Source: Eleusine coracana subsp. coracana | Taxonomy: Eukaryota > Streptophyta > Magnoliopsida > Poales > Poaceae | Direction: 5' to 3' | Length of the DNA: 64,000 nt | NCBI GenBank assembly: GCA_032690845.1 | Contig: CM064424.1 | Coordinates: 33,615,969-33,679,968 of the forward strand | In this document: positions 34,330 to 44,927 of the stretch, in pieces | How positions within the stretch are numbered: position 1 is the stretch's first letter | How the letters are laid out: each line of letters opens with the position of its first letter | Made by a program: the position numbers and the translations under genes | The notes under the pieces: generated by a model | Databases searched by the model: none | Told to the model about the DNA's origin: nothing | The model's input: the letters and a program-made list of their open reading frames with translations, nothing else

Positions 34330-35394
34330 ATGGCAGAAAACAACTCGAAGTCGGAGGAGCTCACCCTCCAAGAACTCCAGGCGCAGGTTGAAGGTCTACA
34401 AAACGACATGAAGACGATGCACAAGAGACTTGACTCCACGATTACTTCGTCGAACGAGCGTTTTGATCAGCTCGACCTTGCTGATACGGCTGCCCACACC
34501 ACGCTCGCGACGATCATGACTCGTCTTGAGGCCATGTCAACGCAACTTGGGACCATGACGACGCAGCTCACGGAGTTGCAAACTGCACGCGACTACGGCG
34601 CCGACACCGAGCAGGATGACGCCAATTGTCATGGTCATGCTCATAGGGTACGTGTTCCTACTAATGATTCTTTTGGCAGAATTAAATTTTGTATTCCCAC
34701 TTTTACTGGCAAATATGATCCGGGTGCTTATCTTGATTGGGAATTAGAGGTTGAACAAAAATTTGCATGCCATGATATCCCTGCTAATTTACAAGTTAAG
34801 GCTGCTATTAGTGAATTTACTAAATTTGCTTTACTTTGGTGGCGTGAGTATAGACAAAAATATCCTAATAATGTTCCAGCCACTTGGACGGCATTAAAAG
34901 CTGCTATGCGTCGTCATTTTGTGCCGTCATATTATGCTAGAGATTTTCTTAATCAAATGCAGCGCTTTCAACAAGGTTCACAATCTGTAGAGGATTATTA
35001 TCAAGCTTTGCAAAAGGGTATGATTCGTTGTGGTTTAGTTGAACTAGAGGATGCTGCTATGGCTCGCTTTAGGGGTGGGTTAAATTGTGAAATTCATAAC
35101 ATTCTTGATTATAAGAATTATGATGATATCACCACCTTGTTTGAATATGCTTGTAAAGCTGAACATGAAGTGCAGTATCGACAATCTTCGTCAAGACCTA
35201 ACACTTTGCAGGGTCCACGGCGCCTTCAGCTCCACGATCGGCGCCTCCTTCCACGTCACGCGACCACACTGCGACCTCGTCCAAGTCGAGTGCTCCACCC
35301 ATGGCCAGATCTGTCTCAACCGTGCCGTCCTCCTCGTCGTCTAGACGAGCTCGAGATACTCAGTGTTTCTGTTGCAAAGGATTTGGTCATGTGA
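34330..35394 (+). CDS. gag: CRM-2 gag
   Basis: The ATG at 34330 opens MAENNSKSEELTLQELQAQV, with an N-terminal coiled coil (residues ~10-90). The gag core has FCIPTFTGKYDPGAYLDWEL, LLWWREYRQKY, RRHFVPSYYARDFLNQMQ and VEDYYQALQKGMI. It would assemble the particle. Near 35209 (in a GGG run) the true frame shifts by one base. The last ~60 codons of this open frame (from about 35213) are therefore not gag, and the zinc-knuckle part is read from 35301 in the pol frame. Confidence 0.85.
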   Translation: MAENNSKSEELTLQELQAQVEGLQNDMKTMHKRLDSTITSSNERFDQLDLADTAAHTTLATIMTRLEAMSTQLGTMTTQLTELQTARDYGADTEQDDANCHGHAHRVRVPTNDSFGRIKFCIPTFTGKYDPGAYLDWELEVEQKFACHDIPANLQVKAAISEFTKFALLWWREYRQKYPNNVPATWTALKAAMRRHFVPSYYARDFLNQMQRFQQGSQSVEDYYQALQKGMIRCGLVELEDAAMARFRGGLNCEIHNILDYKNYDDITTLFEYACKAEHEVQYRQSSSRPNTLQGPRRLQLHDRRLLPRHATTLRPRPSRVLHPWPDLSQPCRPPRRLDELEILSVSVAKDLVM

Positions 35395-38300
35395 TACGCG
35401 ATTGTCCAAACAAACGAACTATGTTGATTCGTGATGACGGTGAGTATTCTTCTGCTAGTGATTCTGAGGATACTCTACATACTATGCTTGTCACTAATCA
35501 TGCAGATAATACGGAGCTTCATGTCGACTCTAGTGCTGCCGATAGGTATGCAACTCTTGTTGTGCAGCATGTTCTTAGTACACAGGTCGTGCCAGACGAA
35601 AAGAATCAGCGCCACAATATTTTTCATATTAAAGGCGTTGTGCAAGAACGAGCGGTCCGTATAATCATCGATGGTGGCAGTTATAACAATTGGGCTAGTA
35701 CGACCTTGGTGGAGCAGTTATCATTGCCAACAAGGAAGCATCCACATCCTTATCACGTTCAATGGCTTAATGATGGCGGCAAAATAAAGGTAACGCGCTC
35801 GGTACGTGTCCCTTTCTCTCTTGGTGCATATTCTGATTTTGTGGATTGTGATATTGTTCCAATGGAAGCATGCTCTTTGTTGCTTGGACGTCCTTGGCAA
35901 TATGATGTTGATAGTGTTCATCATGGTCGCTCCAATTATTATTCCTTCATGTTTAAGGGTCAAAAAATTGTTATTCATCCTATGGCACCTGAACAAGTTC
36001 TAAAAGATGATATTGCTAGAGCGGCAAAAGCTGCAAAATTGATTAAATCACCACCTGTTGCACCTGTTCAACCTGAGATCAAATTGCATAACCCTATATT
36101 GCTTGCTACACGTACTGATTTTGATGAGTTACATGATGCTAATCTGCCCTGCTATGCGCTAGTTTGCTCCCGTATGCTTGTTTCATTAGATGAGGCACCT
36201 ATGTTGCATATTCCTCCTGCTATTGCTAACCTTCTGCAGGACTATAAAGATGTTTTTCCCGCTGAATTGCCACCGGGTCTTCCTCCTATTCATGGCATAG
36301 AATATCAGATTGATTTAATTCTAGGCGCACAGCTTCCTAATCGCGCCCCGTACCGTACAAATCCTGAGGAGACAAAAGAAATTCAGCGTCAAGTGCAAGC
36401 ATTGCTGGATAAAGGTTACATTCGTGAGTCTCTCAGTCCTTGTTCGGTTCCTGTTTTGCTTGTTCCTAAGAAAGATGGTTCTTGGCGTATGTGTGTAGAT
36501 TGTCGTGCAATTAACAATATTACAATTCGTTATCGATATCCTATACCACGCCTTGATGATATGCTTGATGAACTTAGTGGTGCCATAATTTTCTCTAAGG
36601 TTGATTTGCGTAGTGGTTACCATCAGATAAGAATGAAATTAGGAGATGAATGGAAAACGGCTTTTAAAACTAAATTTGTCTTGTATGAATGGTTGGTTAT
36701 GCCATTTGGATTGTCTAATGCTCCTTGCACTTTTATGCGCTTAATGAATGAAGTTCTTCGGCCTTTCATTGGAATATTTGTTGTTGTCTATTTTGATGAT
36801 ATCCTTATATATAGCAAATCCATGAATGAGCATTTAGATCATTTGCATGCTGTTTTTGATGCTTTGCGTGCTGCTCGCTTATTTGGGAACATGGAAAAAT
36901 GCACTTTTTGCACGCAACGTGTTTCGTTTCTTGGCTATGTTGTTACTCCACAGGGCATTGAGGTGGATAGCAGCAAGGTGGACGCCATTCAGAGTTGGCC
37001 ACAACCGACGACGGTCACACAGGTTCGTAGTTTTCTTGGTCTTGCAGGCTTCTATCGTCGTTTTATGCGGGATTTCAGTTCTATTGCTGCACCATTACAT
37101 GAGCTGACCAAGAAGGGTGCGCCATTTGAGTGGGGTGCACCACAGGACGATGCATTCAACACTTTAAAGGAACGGTTAACTCACACTCCTCTCTTACAAT
37201 TGCCTAATTTTGATAAAGTGTTTGAATTGGAATGTGATGCTAGTGGAATTGGTTTGGGTGCTGTTTTGTTACAAGATCATAAACCCATTGCTTATTTTAG
37301 TGAGAAGTTAAGTGGTGCTGCTCTTAAATATTCCACTTATGATAAAGAACTTTGTGCTTTAGTAAGAACTTTGCAAACATGGCAGCATTATTTATGGCCT
37401 CGCGAATTTATTATTCATTCTGATCATGAGGCTTTGAAACATATTAGAACCCAGACTAATCTGAACCGTCGATATGCTAAATGGGTTGAATTTATTGAAT
37501 CTTTTCCATACATCATTAAACATAAAAACGGGAAGGAAAATGTGATTGCCGATGCTTTGTCTCGTCGTTATACAATGCTGTCCCAATTAGACTTTAAAAT
37601 CTTTGGTTTGCAAGCTTTGAAAGATCAGTATGTGAATGATGCTGATTTTCATGATATTATGATGCATTGTAAGGATGGCAAACCTTGGGGGAAATTTCAT
37701 ATGCAGGATGGGTTCCTATTTCGTGCTAACAAGCTGTGTATTCCAGCTAGCTCGGTTCGTCTTTTGTTGTTACAGGAGGCGCATGGAGGTGGTCTTATGG
37801 GTCATTTTGGCGTTTTCAAGACAAATGAGGTGTTGGTCGATCACTTCTTTTGGCCACGGATCATCGTGATGTTGAGCGCCTTGTTGCCCGCTGTACTACA
37901 TGTCAAAAAGCTAAATCCCGTTTGGGTAATCATGGTTTGTATATGCCCTTACCTGTTCCCTCTTCTCCTTGGCATGATATTTCGATGGATTTTGTTTTGG
38001 GATTGCCTCGTACTAAGAAGGGAAGGGACAGTATTTTTGTGGTGGTTGATCGTTTCTCTAAAATGGCTCACTTTATACCTTGTCATAAAACTGATGATGC
38101 CTCCAATGTTGCTGAATTGTTCTTTAGAGAGATTGTTAGACTGCATGGAATTCCTAAAACAATTGTCTCTGATCATGATGCTAAGTTTCTTAGTCACTTT
38201 GGCGTTCTCTTTGGAATAAATTAGGAACTAAGCTGCTGTTTAGTACTACTTGTCATCCTCAAACTGATGGGCAAACAGAGGTAGTAAATAGAACTTTGTC

Positions 38301-39060
38301 TGCTATGCTTAGAGCTGTTCTAGATAAAAATTTGAGACGTTGGGAAGATTGTTTACCTCATGTTGAATTTGCTTATAATCGTGCTACACATTCTGCCACT
38401 AAAATGTGTCCTTTTGAGGTTGTTTATGGCTATGTTCCTAGGGCGCCTATTGATTTGTTTGCTATTGATGCTGAAGATGAACCAAATGTTGATGTTATTG
38501 CTCATATTGATCACATGAAACAATTGCATGAAGAAACACAACACAACATTGCCATTGCTAATAAGAAGTATCAAGTTGCTGGTAGTAAAGGTAGAAAACA
38601 TGTTTCTTTTGAACCTGGTGATTTGGTTTGGTTTGGTAAAGATAGATTTCCTACTTTGCGTCGTTCTAAATTGATGCCTCGTGCTGCTGGTCCTTTTAAA
38701 GTGCTAACCAAGATTAACGATAATGCTTATGTTCTTGACTTACCCATGGAGTTTGGTGTTTCCACTAGTTTTAATGTTGCAGATTTGAGACCATATTTGG
38801 GTGAGGATGATGCGTTGCCGTCGAGGACGACTTCGCTTCAAGAAGCGGAGGATGATGAGGACATCAACGACATACGAACAACGACGATGGAAGACGGCGC
38901 GCCAAACCAAGTTGTCACGCCTCCACCTCTCGTCGTCGCGCCTTCTCAAGTTATGGACCCATCTTCTGACGAGACGACGACGTACAAGGGCCCAATCACT
39001 AGAGCTCGAGCCCTGGAATTGAAGATGGTTTTGATGCTAAGGAACGACGGCCTAGGATGA
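35301..39060 (+). CDS. pol: CRM-2 zinc knuckle, protease, RT, RNase H, integrase and LTR-encoded tail (two frameshifts)
   Basis: Domains in order: CCHC knuckle CFCCKGFGHVIRDC; protease IIIDGGSYNNWAS; RT with PKKDGSWRMCVDCRAINN and the intact active site YFDDILIYS; RNase H ELECDASGIGLGAVLLQ; integrase zinc region and core with the first Asp in SMDFVLGLP, the second in IVSDHDAKF and Glu in DGQTEVVNRTLSAML; then GPFKVLTKI and FNVADLRPYLG. The last ~70 residues, including GPITRARALELKMV, are encoded inside the 3' LTR. One-base shifts near 37855 and 38203 (a TTT run where the frame expects TTTT) break an otherwise clean frame. Such homopolymer indels could be sequencing errors. Confidence 0.85.
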
Positions 39061-39490
39061 CGCCCGCGAAGGCCCAAGTAGCCCAAGTCGCGCGACTACC
39101 TCTCCACCGCACGCCTCTCTACTTCAGCAGGCCCTAGATGCCGCGCTCCCCCTATTTAGTCAAGGGTTGCGCCCCTTGTAATCTTTGAGTTTTGTTTTAA
39201 GATTAGCTTAGCTATTCATCCGTCTCTCGAAGTGAATTCAGAACTCCACCTTCGTGCAATATATCAGATTGCTCGCCTCTAATTCTTGCTCATTCTTCGA
39301 TTGCGCATAAGAATTGATCCTCGTGATCAGGTTGATCTTGTTTACCGCAAGGTTAATATCCTCCAGAAGTTGGTTCAGCGATTGCATTGGCGCTACGGGC
39401 TTGCTCGTCGTAGTCGGATCGTGAGGGTCGACATCCATCGAATCGAAGTTATCTACACTCACCGAAAGATCGGGCACTCTACACCTATCA
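38853..39490 (+). repeat. 3' LTR of CRM-2
   Basis: 638 bp. Its first ~208 bp are coding (the pol tail, stop at 39058-39060). A weak purine tract, AAGAAGCGGAGGA, precedes it. Confidence 0.9.
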
Positions 39491-39495
39491 CTACA

Positions 39496-39744
39496 CTTAT
39501 GACTCAACAAAAGATTTTCTCAAATGTGCAAGAGTTAGTCATTAGGGAGGTGAGAATGTACGAGCCACTTGTCTTTGAGCCGTGCGAGTAGATTTAACCT
39601 CGGAGCTCGGTCAAACATGACTCAATGGGCATGAAGCACAAATGTCACTATTTGATCGTTTAGAGAGTCATGTACTCACATTGTAAATGAGCAACTCCCC
39701 CTAGACACATGCTTGGGAGCATGTATGGTATCATAATGCAAGGA
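39496..39744 (-). repeat. Inverted copy of the Sire-1 post-pol segment
   Basis: Together with 32736-32761 across CRM-2 it reads, on the minus strand, as 31993-32260. The join to the 3' LTR is in GCAAGGAACTAGG at about 39744. Confidence 0.8.
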
Positions 39745-41417
39745 ACTAGGTGATAGTGGAGAAGCCAAGAAGCTATTTGGAGAAGCTGGGAAACCAAGTC
39801 TAGCGAGGACAACAAGTTTTAGCTTTTGGATGTAGTGACCAGACAGAGGGGTCAGAGGTGACCGGACTGTATAGTCACTATGTGGAGTTTTCCAGGACTT
39901 AGCGTGAGGAGCAAGGACTCTGTTTGCAGGAGACTCCATACAGACCGGACGGTCCGGTCTGCTGAGCGGACGGTCCGGTCAGTAGGAGTGCAGGGACGAC
40001 GGAGACGATGCAGTTTGTGGACCATCCTGGAATGGAGAGAGAAAGTGGACCGGACGGTCCAGACCAATGACCGGACAGTCCGGTCAGTATAGGGGATTGC
40101 CTGGACAGGGAGCCAATGGCTAGGAGAGCCATTACCAGAGTGACCGGATAGTCCGGTCAGGCAGTGACCAGATAGTCCGGTCATTGTGTCCAGTAAGGCA
40201 ATTTCATGCAGCAATGGCTAGTTTGAGGTTGGGAGCCTATATAACTTCGTTGCTGGGGTCTTGGAGACCTCTCTTGGCCAGAGGAATACCTGAGGATAAT
40301 TGGTAAGGTCCAAGAGGAAAAGATGAGAGCACTAGGAGAGGATATTGGGTATCTTGAGAGTGCTAGAGAAGAGTAGCTTTAGCATCTTGTACATCTAAGG
40401 CTAGGGTGTCCTTGAGGTTGTGATCTAGATTGTTAATCTTGGTCTATGGTGAGACCTAGACCGGTTAGGTGTCAGTGATCGAGCCTATCATGATTGGTTG
40501 TGAAGGCCGTCACAAGTTTGTACACGGTTTGAGCCCACCGTTGGAAGGGGCATCAATAGTGAGCGCCCGTGCCGACTCGGGGAGTTCGGCATGTTCTCGA
40601 GGGAGGCGAGCTTGTGCTTTGTGTAGCGGTAACGCACACCATGTCTTCACTGGAGGAGTGATTGCATGCTCTTGGGTGAGAACTCCACTTGGTGGCGGGA
40701 GGGACCGGGACTCCGGCGGGAGTGGTCCAACGAGGAGTAGGGGAAGGCGCCATCCTTCCGAGACCTCGGGGAAAAATCATGCGCCATCTCTTACTCTACT
40801 CCTTACTATGTTGCTTTACTTTCCGTATTTACATACCGTGCTATTCATGCTTGTGTGCTTACCTTACTCTAGTTGACTACCATGTAAACTTGCATGAATA
40901 GGCTTCTTTACTTGCTAGTAGTGCTTAGCCTTCATACTTGATCACTAGCATTATAGGAGTTGCTTTGGCTTGATTGATCACCCTAGTATGTATTGTGCTA
41001 CTCATGCTTGTATGCTTTCTATATGCTTGTTGATCTAGTAGCTTTGCTTGAGTAGAACTCCTTGCTAGCTAGTTGTTTGCTTCCGCGTATCTTTGGTAAC
41101 TATCTTGCATAGGAGTTGTATTGCCTTTGTGTGATCCATTAGTATTATTAGCTTGTTGTTCCTTCCATAGGATCATTATCTTGCTAGTGTGATCACCACT
41201 AGAACTGCATAGGAGTTGTATTGCGTTTGTGTGATCCACTAGTATGCTTAGCTTGTTGTTCCTTCCATAGTATCATTATCTTGCTAGTGTGATCACCACT
41301 AGGATTTTGTAGGAGTTGTTTTGAGTGATCGGTTTTAGGATTTGGTGAATTTGGTACATAATGCGAGTTCCTGATTCACCTACCCTCCCCCACCCTCTCG
41401 GTCACTCGGTCCTATCA
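39745..41417 (+). repeat. 3' LTR of Sire-1 (5'-truncated)
   Basis: Matches 28107-29770 with substitutions. It retains the palindromes and the 99-bp tandem repeats (about 41107-41320). It ends CTATCA before the AGCAG duplication. Confidence 0.85.
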
Positions 41418-41422
41418 AGCAG

Positions 41423-41695
41423 CAATACCATCGATAGTTTGGCCAGAATTACCCGAGGTTGCCACAGCAGCAGAACTTTCCACCCCGTGCACCGTACCAA
41501 CAATAGAACAACTAGTATCGTGCACCATATCAGCAGCAAGGAAACCAGAATGCTCATGCCCCATAACTCGCTGATTGTGGGAGCAGCTATCCATGCTATA
41601 ACTGTGGTCGTACTGGCCACTTTGCTAAGAACTGCATTGCACCCAGGCACAACAACGACAACAATAGCAACCAGCATCAGATCTAGAATAGGAAT
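41423..41695 (+). pseudogene. gag: Tek-B gag C-terminal part with zinc knuckle
   Basis: Continues 27732 after Sire-1. It matches Tek-A gag (QQQNFPPRAPYQ), then the CCHC knuckle YPCYNCGRTGHFAKNC and an Asn-rich linker. It carries several in-frame stops. In Tek-A this frame runs straight on into protease. Confidence 0.8.
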
Positions 41696-42421
41696 GTGAA
41701 TGCACCGTCTCGTGGTGCCCAAGTGAACTACACCAATGCTGAAGACATTTCCCAGGGCGAACCTGTTCTGACCGGTATGCTCTCACTCCATCGCCAGCCT
41801 GTCCTCGCACTTTTTGATTCTGGTGCTACGCATAATTTTATTAGTAAAGCTTGTGTGCAAAAACATAATCTCCACACCACCACTACAAATAGATGCTACA
41901 CCGTCCGCTCTCCTGCTGGGCAAATTTTTGCTAAGGAAGTGGTATGTAAAGCCCCACTAGAAATAAATCAAAAGATTTACCCCATCGATTTCATCATGCT
42001 CAAGGATCAAGAAACCGACCTAATTCTAGGACTGATCTGGATGAAAACCCATAGGGCCATGCTAGACATCAAGCCCCGAATCATTCAAATCAACTCTCCC
42101 TTGCATGGAAAAGACACACTTTCTCTAAACACCAATTCATCGAAAGCCTTGGTCGTCCATCACTTGGAAGGGCAATCACTAGAAAGTGTCCCCATCGTTT
42201 GTGAGTATTCGGACGTGTTCCCTGAAGATATCTCTGGCCTTCCGCCTGACTGTGAAGTGGAATTTAAGATAGAACTACAGCGAGGAACTTCTCCGATATC
42301 CCATCGTCCGTATAAAATGGCCCCGAACGAGCTGGCCGAATTGAAAAAGCAATTGAATGAGTTATTGGAAAAGGGATTCATTCACCCAAGCACTTCATCT
42401 TGGGGCTGCCCTGCTATTTAG
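41696..42421 (+). pseudogene. pol: Tek-B protease and start of RT
   Basis: 241 open codons. The protease motif is VLALFDSGATHNFIS, followed by ETDLILGLIWMKTHRAMLD and the link to RT (CEYSDVFPEDISGLPPDCEV, LLEKGFIHPSTSSWGCPAI). At about 42418 the sequence jumps to RNase H. The RT palm, including the FIDD site, is absent. Compared with Tek-A, the missing part equals about 16378-17328 (0.95 kb). Confidence 0.85.
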
Positions 42422-43671
42422 TGCATATCTACACAGATCATAAGAGCTTGAAATACATTTTCACTCAGACTGATCTGAACATGAGACAACGTCGATGGCT
42501 GGAATTGATCAAGGATTACAATCTGGAGATTCATTATCATCCAGGCAAGGCCAATGTAGTCGCCGACGCGCTAAGTAGAAAAATCCACTGCAATAACTTG
42601 GTACTGGAATTTCAGGACAGCAGCAACCATGTAACTATTTCAGAACTTAGCCTTCGTGTTTTGCCCGCTATAGTGATCAGCAAGCTTAGTATACACTCCA
42701 CCATCCATGAAGAAATCATTGCTACACAGATTAAAGGCATTGGTATGAATTATATCCATCAAAACATTAAAAATGGTAAAGCTAAATGTTTCACACAAGA
42801 CTCGGATGGTACCCTATGGTTAAATAACCGTTTAGTGGGACCAAAGGACTTTGAACATCGACAGAAAATCTTGGATGAAGCACATCACTACAAATATTCT
42901 ATCCATCCGGGTAGTACTAAAATGTACCAAGACTTGAAGAAGAATTTTTGGTGGACAAGGATGAAGTGAGAAGTTGCCTGATATGTTGTAGAGTGTGATA
43001 CTTGTCAGAGAGTGAAGGCTGACCATTTGAAATAGGCCGGATTACATAAACCATCGAGTATCCCCGCCTAGAAATGGGAAGATATTAGCATGGACTTTAT
43101 TGTTGGTCTCCCTCTCATCTCTCGGAAGCATGATTCGATTTGGGTCATTGTGGACAGACTCACAAAATCTGCACACTTCCTGCCCGTCAACAGTAGATAC
43201 AACATACGGCAATGTGTAGAGCGATACATCGCAAGAATTTTGTGTCGTCATGGAGTACCCAAGACCATCATCTCAGATCGTGGTTCACAATTTGTCGCCC
43301 ATTTCTGGGAACAGCTGCATGCATCTTTGGGTACAGGTTTAATTCGTAGTTCTGCTTACCATCCCGCTTCCAATGGACAAACAGAGCGTGTCAACCAAAT
43401 TTTGGAAGATATGCTTAGAGCATGTGTTTTAGCACATAGTGGTAATTGGGATGAGTACTTACCATATGCGGAATTCTCATACAACAATAGTTACCAAGAG
43501 AGTCTAAAACTGTCCCCATTTGAAGCACTCTATGGTCGAAGTTGTAGAACACCATTAAACTGGTCTGAATCTAGAGAAAGAGTAACCTTTGATCCTGACT
43601 TTGTTAAGGATGCAGAAGAAAAAGTTCGTACCATTCAGGCAAATCTTAAAGCTGCTAAATGTCGTCCATAG
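42422..43671 (+). pseudogene. pol: Tek-B RNase H end and integrase
   Basis: Starts VHIYTDHKSLKYIFTQTDL, then YHPGKANVVADALSRK. The integrase zinc region is HHYKYSIHPGSTKMYQDLKK and CDTCQRVKADH. The core carries D-D-E (ISMDFIVGLPL, IISDRGSQFVAHFWEQLHAS, NGQTERVNQILEDML). Stops lie at 42967-42969 and several more before 43090. The frame ends in TAG at 43669-43671. It is in frame with the chromodomain part. Confidence 0.86.
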
Positions 43672-44150
43672 AAGTATGCATATAGACGACGTAGACCACT
43701 ATATTTCAATAAAGGTGACTATGTCTATCTCCAAGTGTCGCCTATGAAGGGTATCCAATGGTTTGGAGTCAAGGGAAAGTTAGCTCCCCGTTATATTGGA
43801 CCATTCCAAATCCTAGAACGATGTGGAAACGTAGCCTTCAAGCTGGAGTTACCTGCTAACTTATCTGGAGTTCATAACACCTTTCACATCTCTCAGTTAA
43901 AGCAGTGTCTCTAACCACCCATTGACAAAATCTTGGAAGACTATGACCAACTTCAATCAGACCTCACATACTCCGAACAACCAATAAAGATCCTCGATGA
44001 GAAAGAGCGCACAACCCGTATAAGAACCATCAAATTGTATAAGGTTCAGTGGAGTAATCACTCGGAAGATGAATGCACTTGGGAATCTGAAGAATTTCTG
44101 AGTACACATTACCCAAAATTTTGGTCATCATATACACGTACACTTTGACC
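43672..44150 (+). pseudogene. pol: Tek-B integrase C-terminus and chromodomain
   Basis: GKLAPRYIGPFQILERCGNV, then a stop near 43912 in place of a residue of the KRCL segment. The chromodomain module follows (ILDEKERTTRIRTIKLYKVQ, WSNHSEDECTWESEEFLST). It is closely related to Tek-A 14646-15104. A purine tract and the 3' LTR follow at 44202-44217. Confidence 0.84.
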
Positions 44151-44216
44151 ACCATACTTCTATCTAGTTTGCCATGTTCATAATCTCGGGACGAGATTTA
44201 TTTAAGGAGGGAGGGC

Positions 44217-44313
44217 TGTGACACCCAGGTGTCTCATTTTGGCTAACAAGCATAAAGAGCACAAATTATAAGAAATTATAGCATAAAATAATAAAGCCTC
44301 ACTCAAGTTTTGA
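44217..44313 (+). repeat. 3' LTR of Tek-B, first ~97 bp only
   Basis: Begins TGTGACACCCAGGTGTCTCA after AAGGAGGGAGGGC. Homology to the start of the Tek-A LTR stops at about 44313, where an inverted CRM LTR fragment begins. Confidence 0.8.
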
Positions 44314-44319
44314 AGACGG

Positions 44320-44927
44320 TGAAACTGTTATGAACAGAATAATCTAAGCAAACCCCGAACCCTAATGGTGCGGTGGTGGCTGTATATGAAGACCCTAGGG
44401 CCGTGCAAGACCCTCTGGACGCGCCCCTAATTGGGCTCAACTAGATACAAAGGCAAAGGCCAAAAACAGGCGACACAACAATGAAACAGATTCTGTACCC
44501 TCTCTTGTTTTGATGATTCCTGATGACTCTAGATGAATTTTGACATGAGACCGGTGTCATTGGAAAGTTCTTCTTCTTATCTTTCTGTGCATATGTACAA
44601 TGGCCAAATCCGGGTCTGTATACGTCCTGGGCCTCCGTTTTAGTATAGATTGGTCCTGAGCCCCAAAAGAGACTCGAAGTCGGTTTTGGTTGGGCCTCCA
44701 CCTTGGCTTCCACATCCTTGCTGGTCTTCCACATCTCCAAGTCCTTCTCCCATCATCTCCTGGTCCTCTCCACGGTTCCAAATTACAATATAATCATTGG
44801 GTAGCAAACCATTCTCAAAAGTGACATATAATGAAGAACGTAGGAACGAGCTCACCTCTAAATTTAGTCGTCGTGCACGAGCTCTAGTCATTGGACCTTG
44901 CAAGTCCAGAATTGGAGGAGTGTTGCG
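44320..44927 (-). repeat. CRM-3, inverted CRM LTR fragment
   Basis: The minus strand matches the CRM-N LTR family. It includes the coding tail GPMTRARARRLNLEVSSFL and the FENGLLPNDYIVIWNRGEDQ segment (44640-44903), also seen at 56340-56420 and 59640-59720. It is truncated at both ends. The junction with the TekN-2 LTR shares GCG at 44925-44927. Confidence 0.78.

Larger units (their letters stand above)
32762..39490 (+). mobile_element. CRM-2, near-intact CRM-type chromovirus
   Basis: Perfect 5-bp duplication CTACA (32757-32761 and 39491-39495). LTRs 32762-33400 and 38853-39490 differ at about 20 substitutions plus one indel by my hand count (about 3%). TGATGAGGACATCA termini, a tRNA-Met primer site and one gag-pol reading order. 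The pol C-terminus reads into the 3' LTR, a known CRM feature. With an assumed grass LTR rate of 1.3e-8 per site per year, 3% divergence corresponds to roughly 1.2 million years. Confidence 0.88.
27733..41417 (+). mobile_element. Sire-1, copia element of the Sirevirus lineage, internally deleted
   Basis: AGCAG flanks both ends. The 5' LTR is 27733-29770 and the 3' LTR about 39745-41417 (its first ~370 bp are lost). LTRs carry many CCGGAC/GTCCGG palindromes, and the pol-LTR gap holds at least five AGGGGGAG purine tracts (about 32029, 32237, 32254, 32341 and 32429). Palindromic LTR motifs and multiple purine tracts are known hallmarks of Sireviruses. Gag, protease and integrase are missing; RT and RNase H remain. 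CRM-2 is inserted at 32762-39490. A 268-bp segment beside it is inverted relative to 31993-32260. Confidence 0.85.

Noticed and set aside
37392..37586. Antisense frames across the CRM-2 pol
   Set aside because: They are shadows of the conserved RT/RNase H coding strand.
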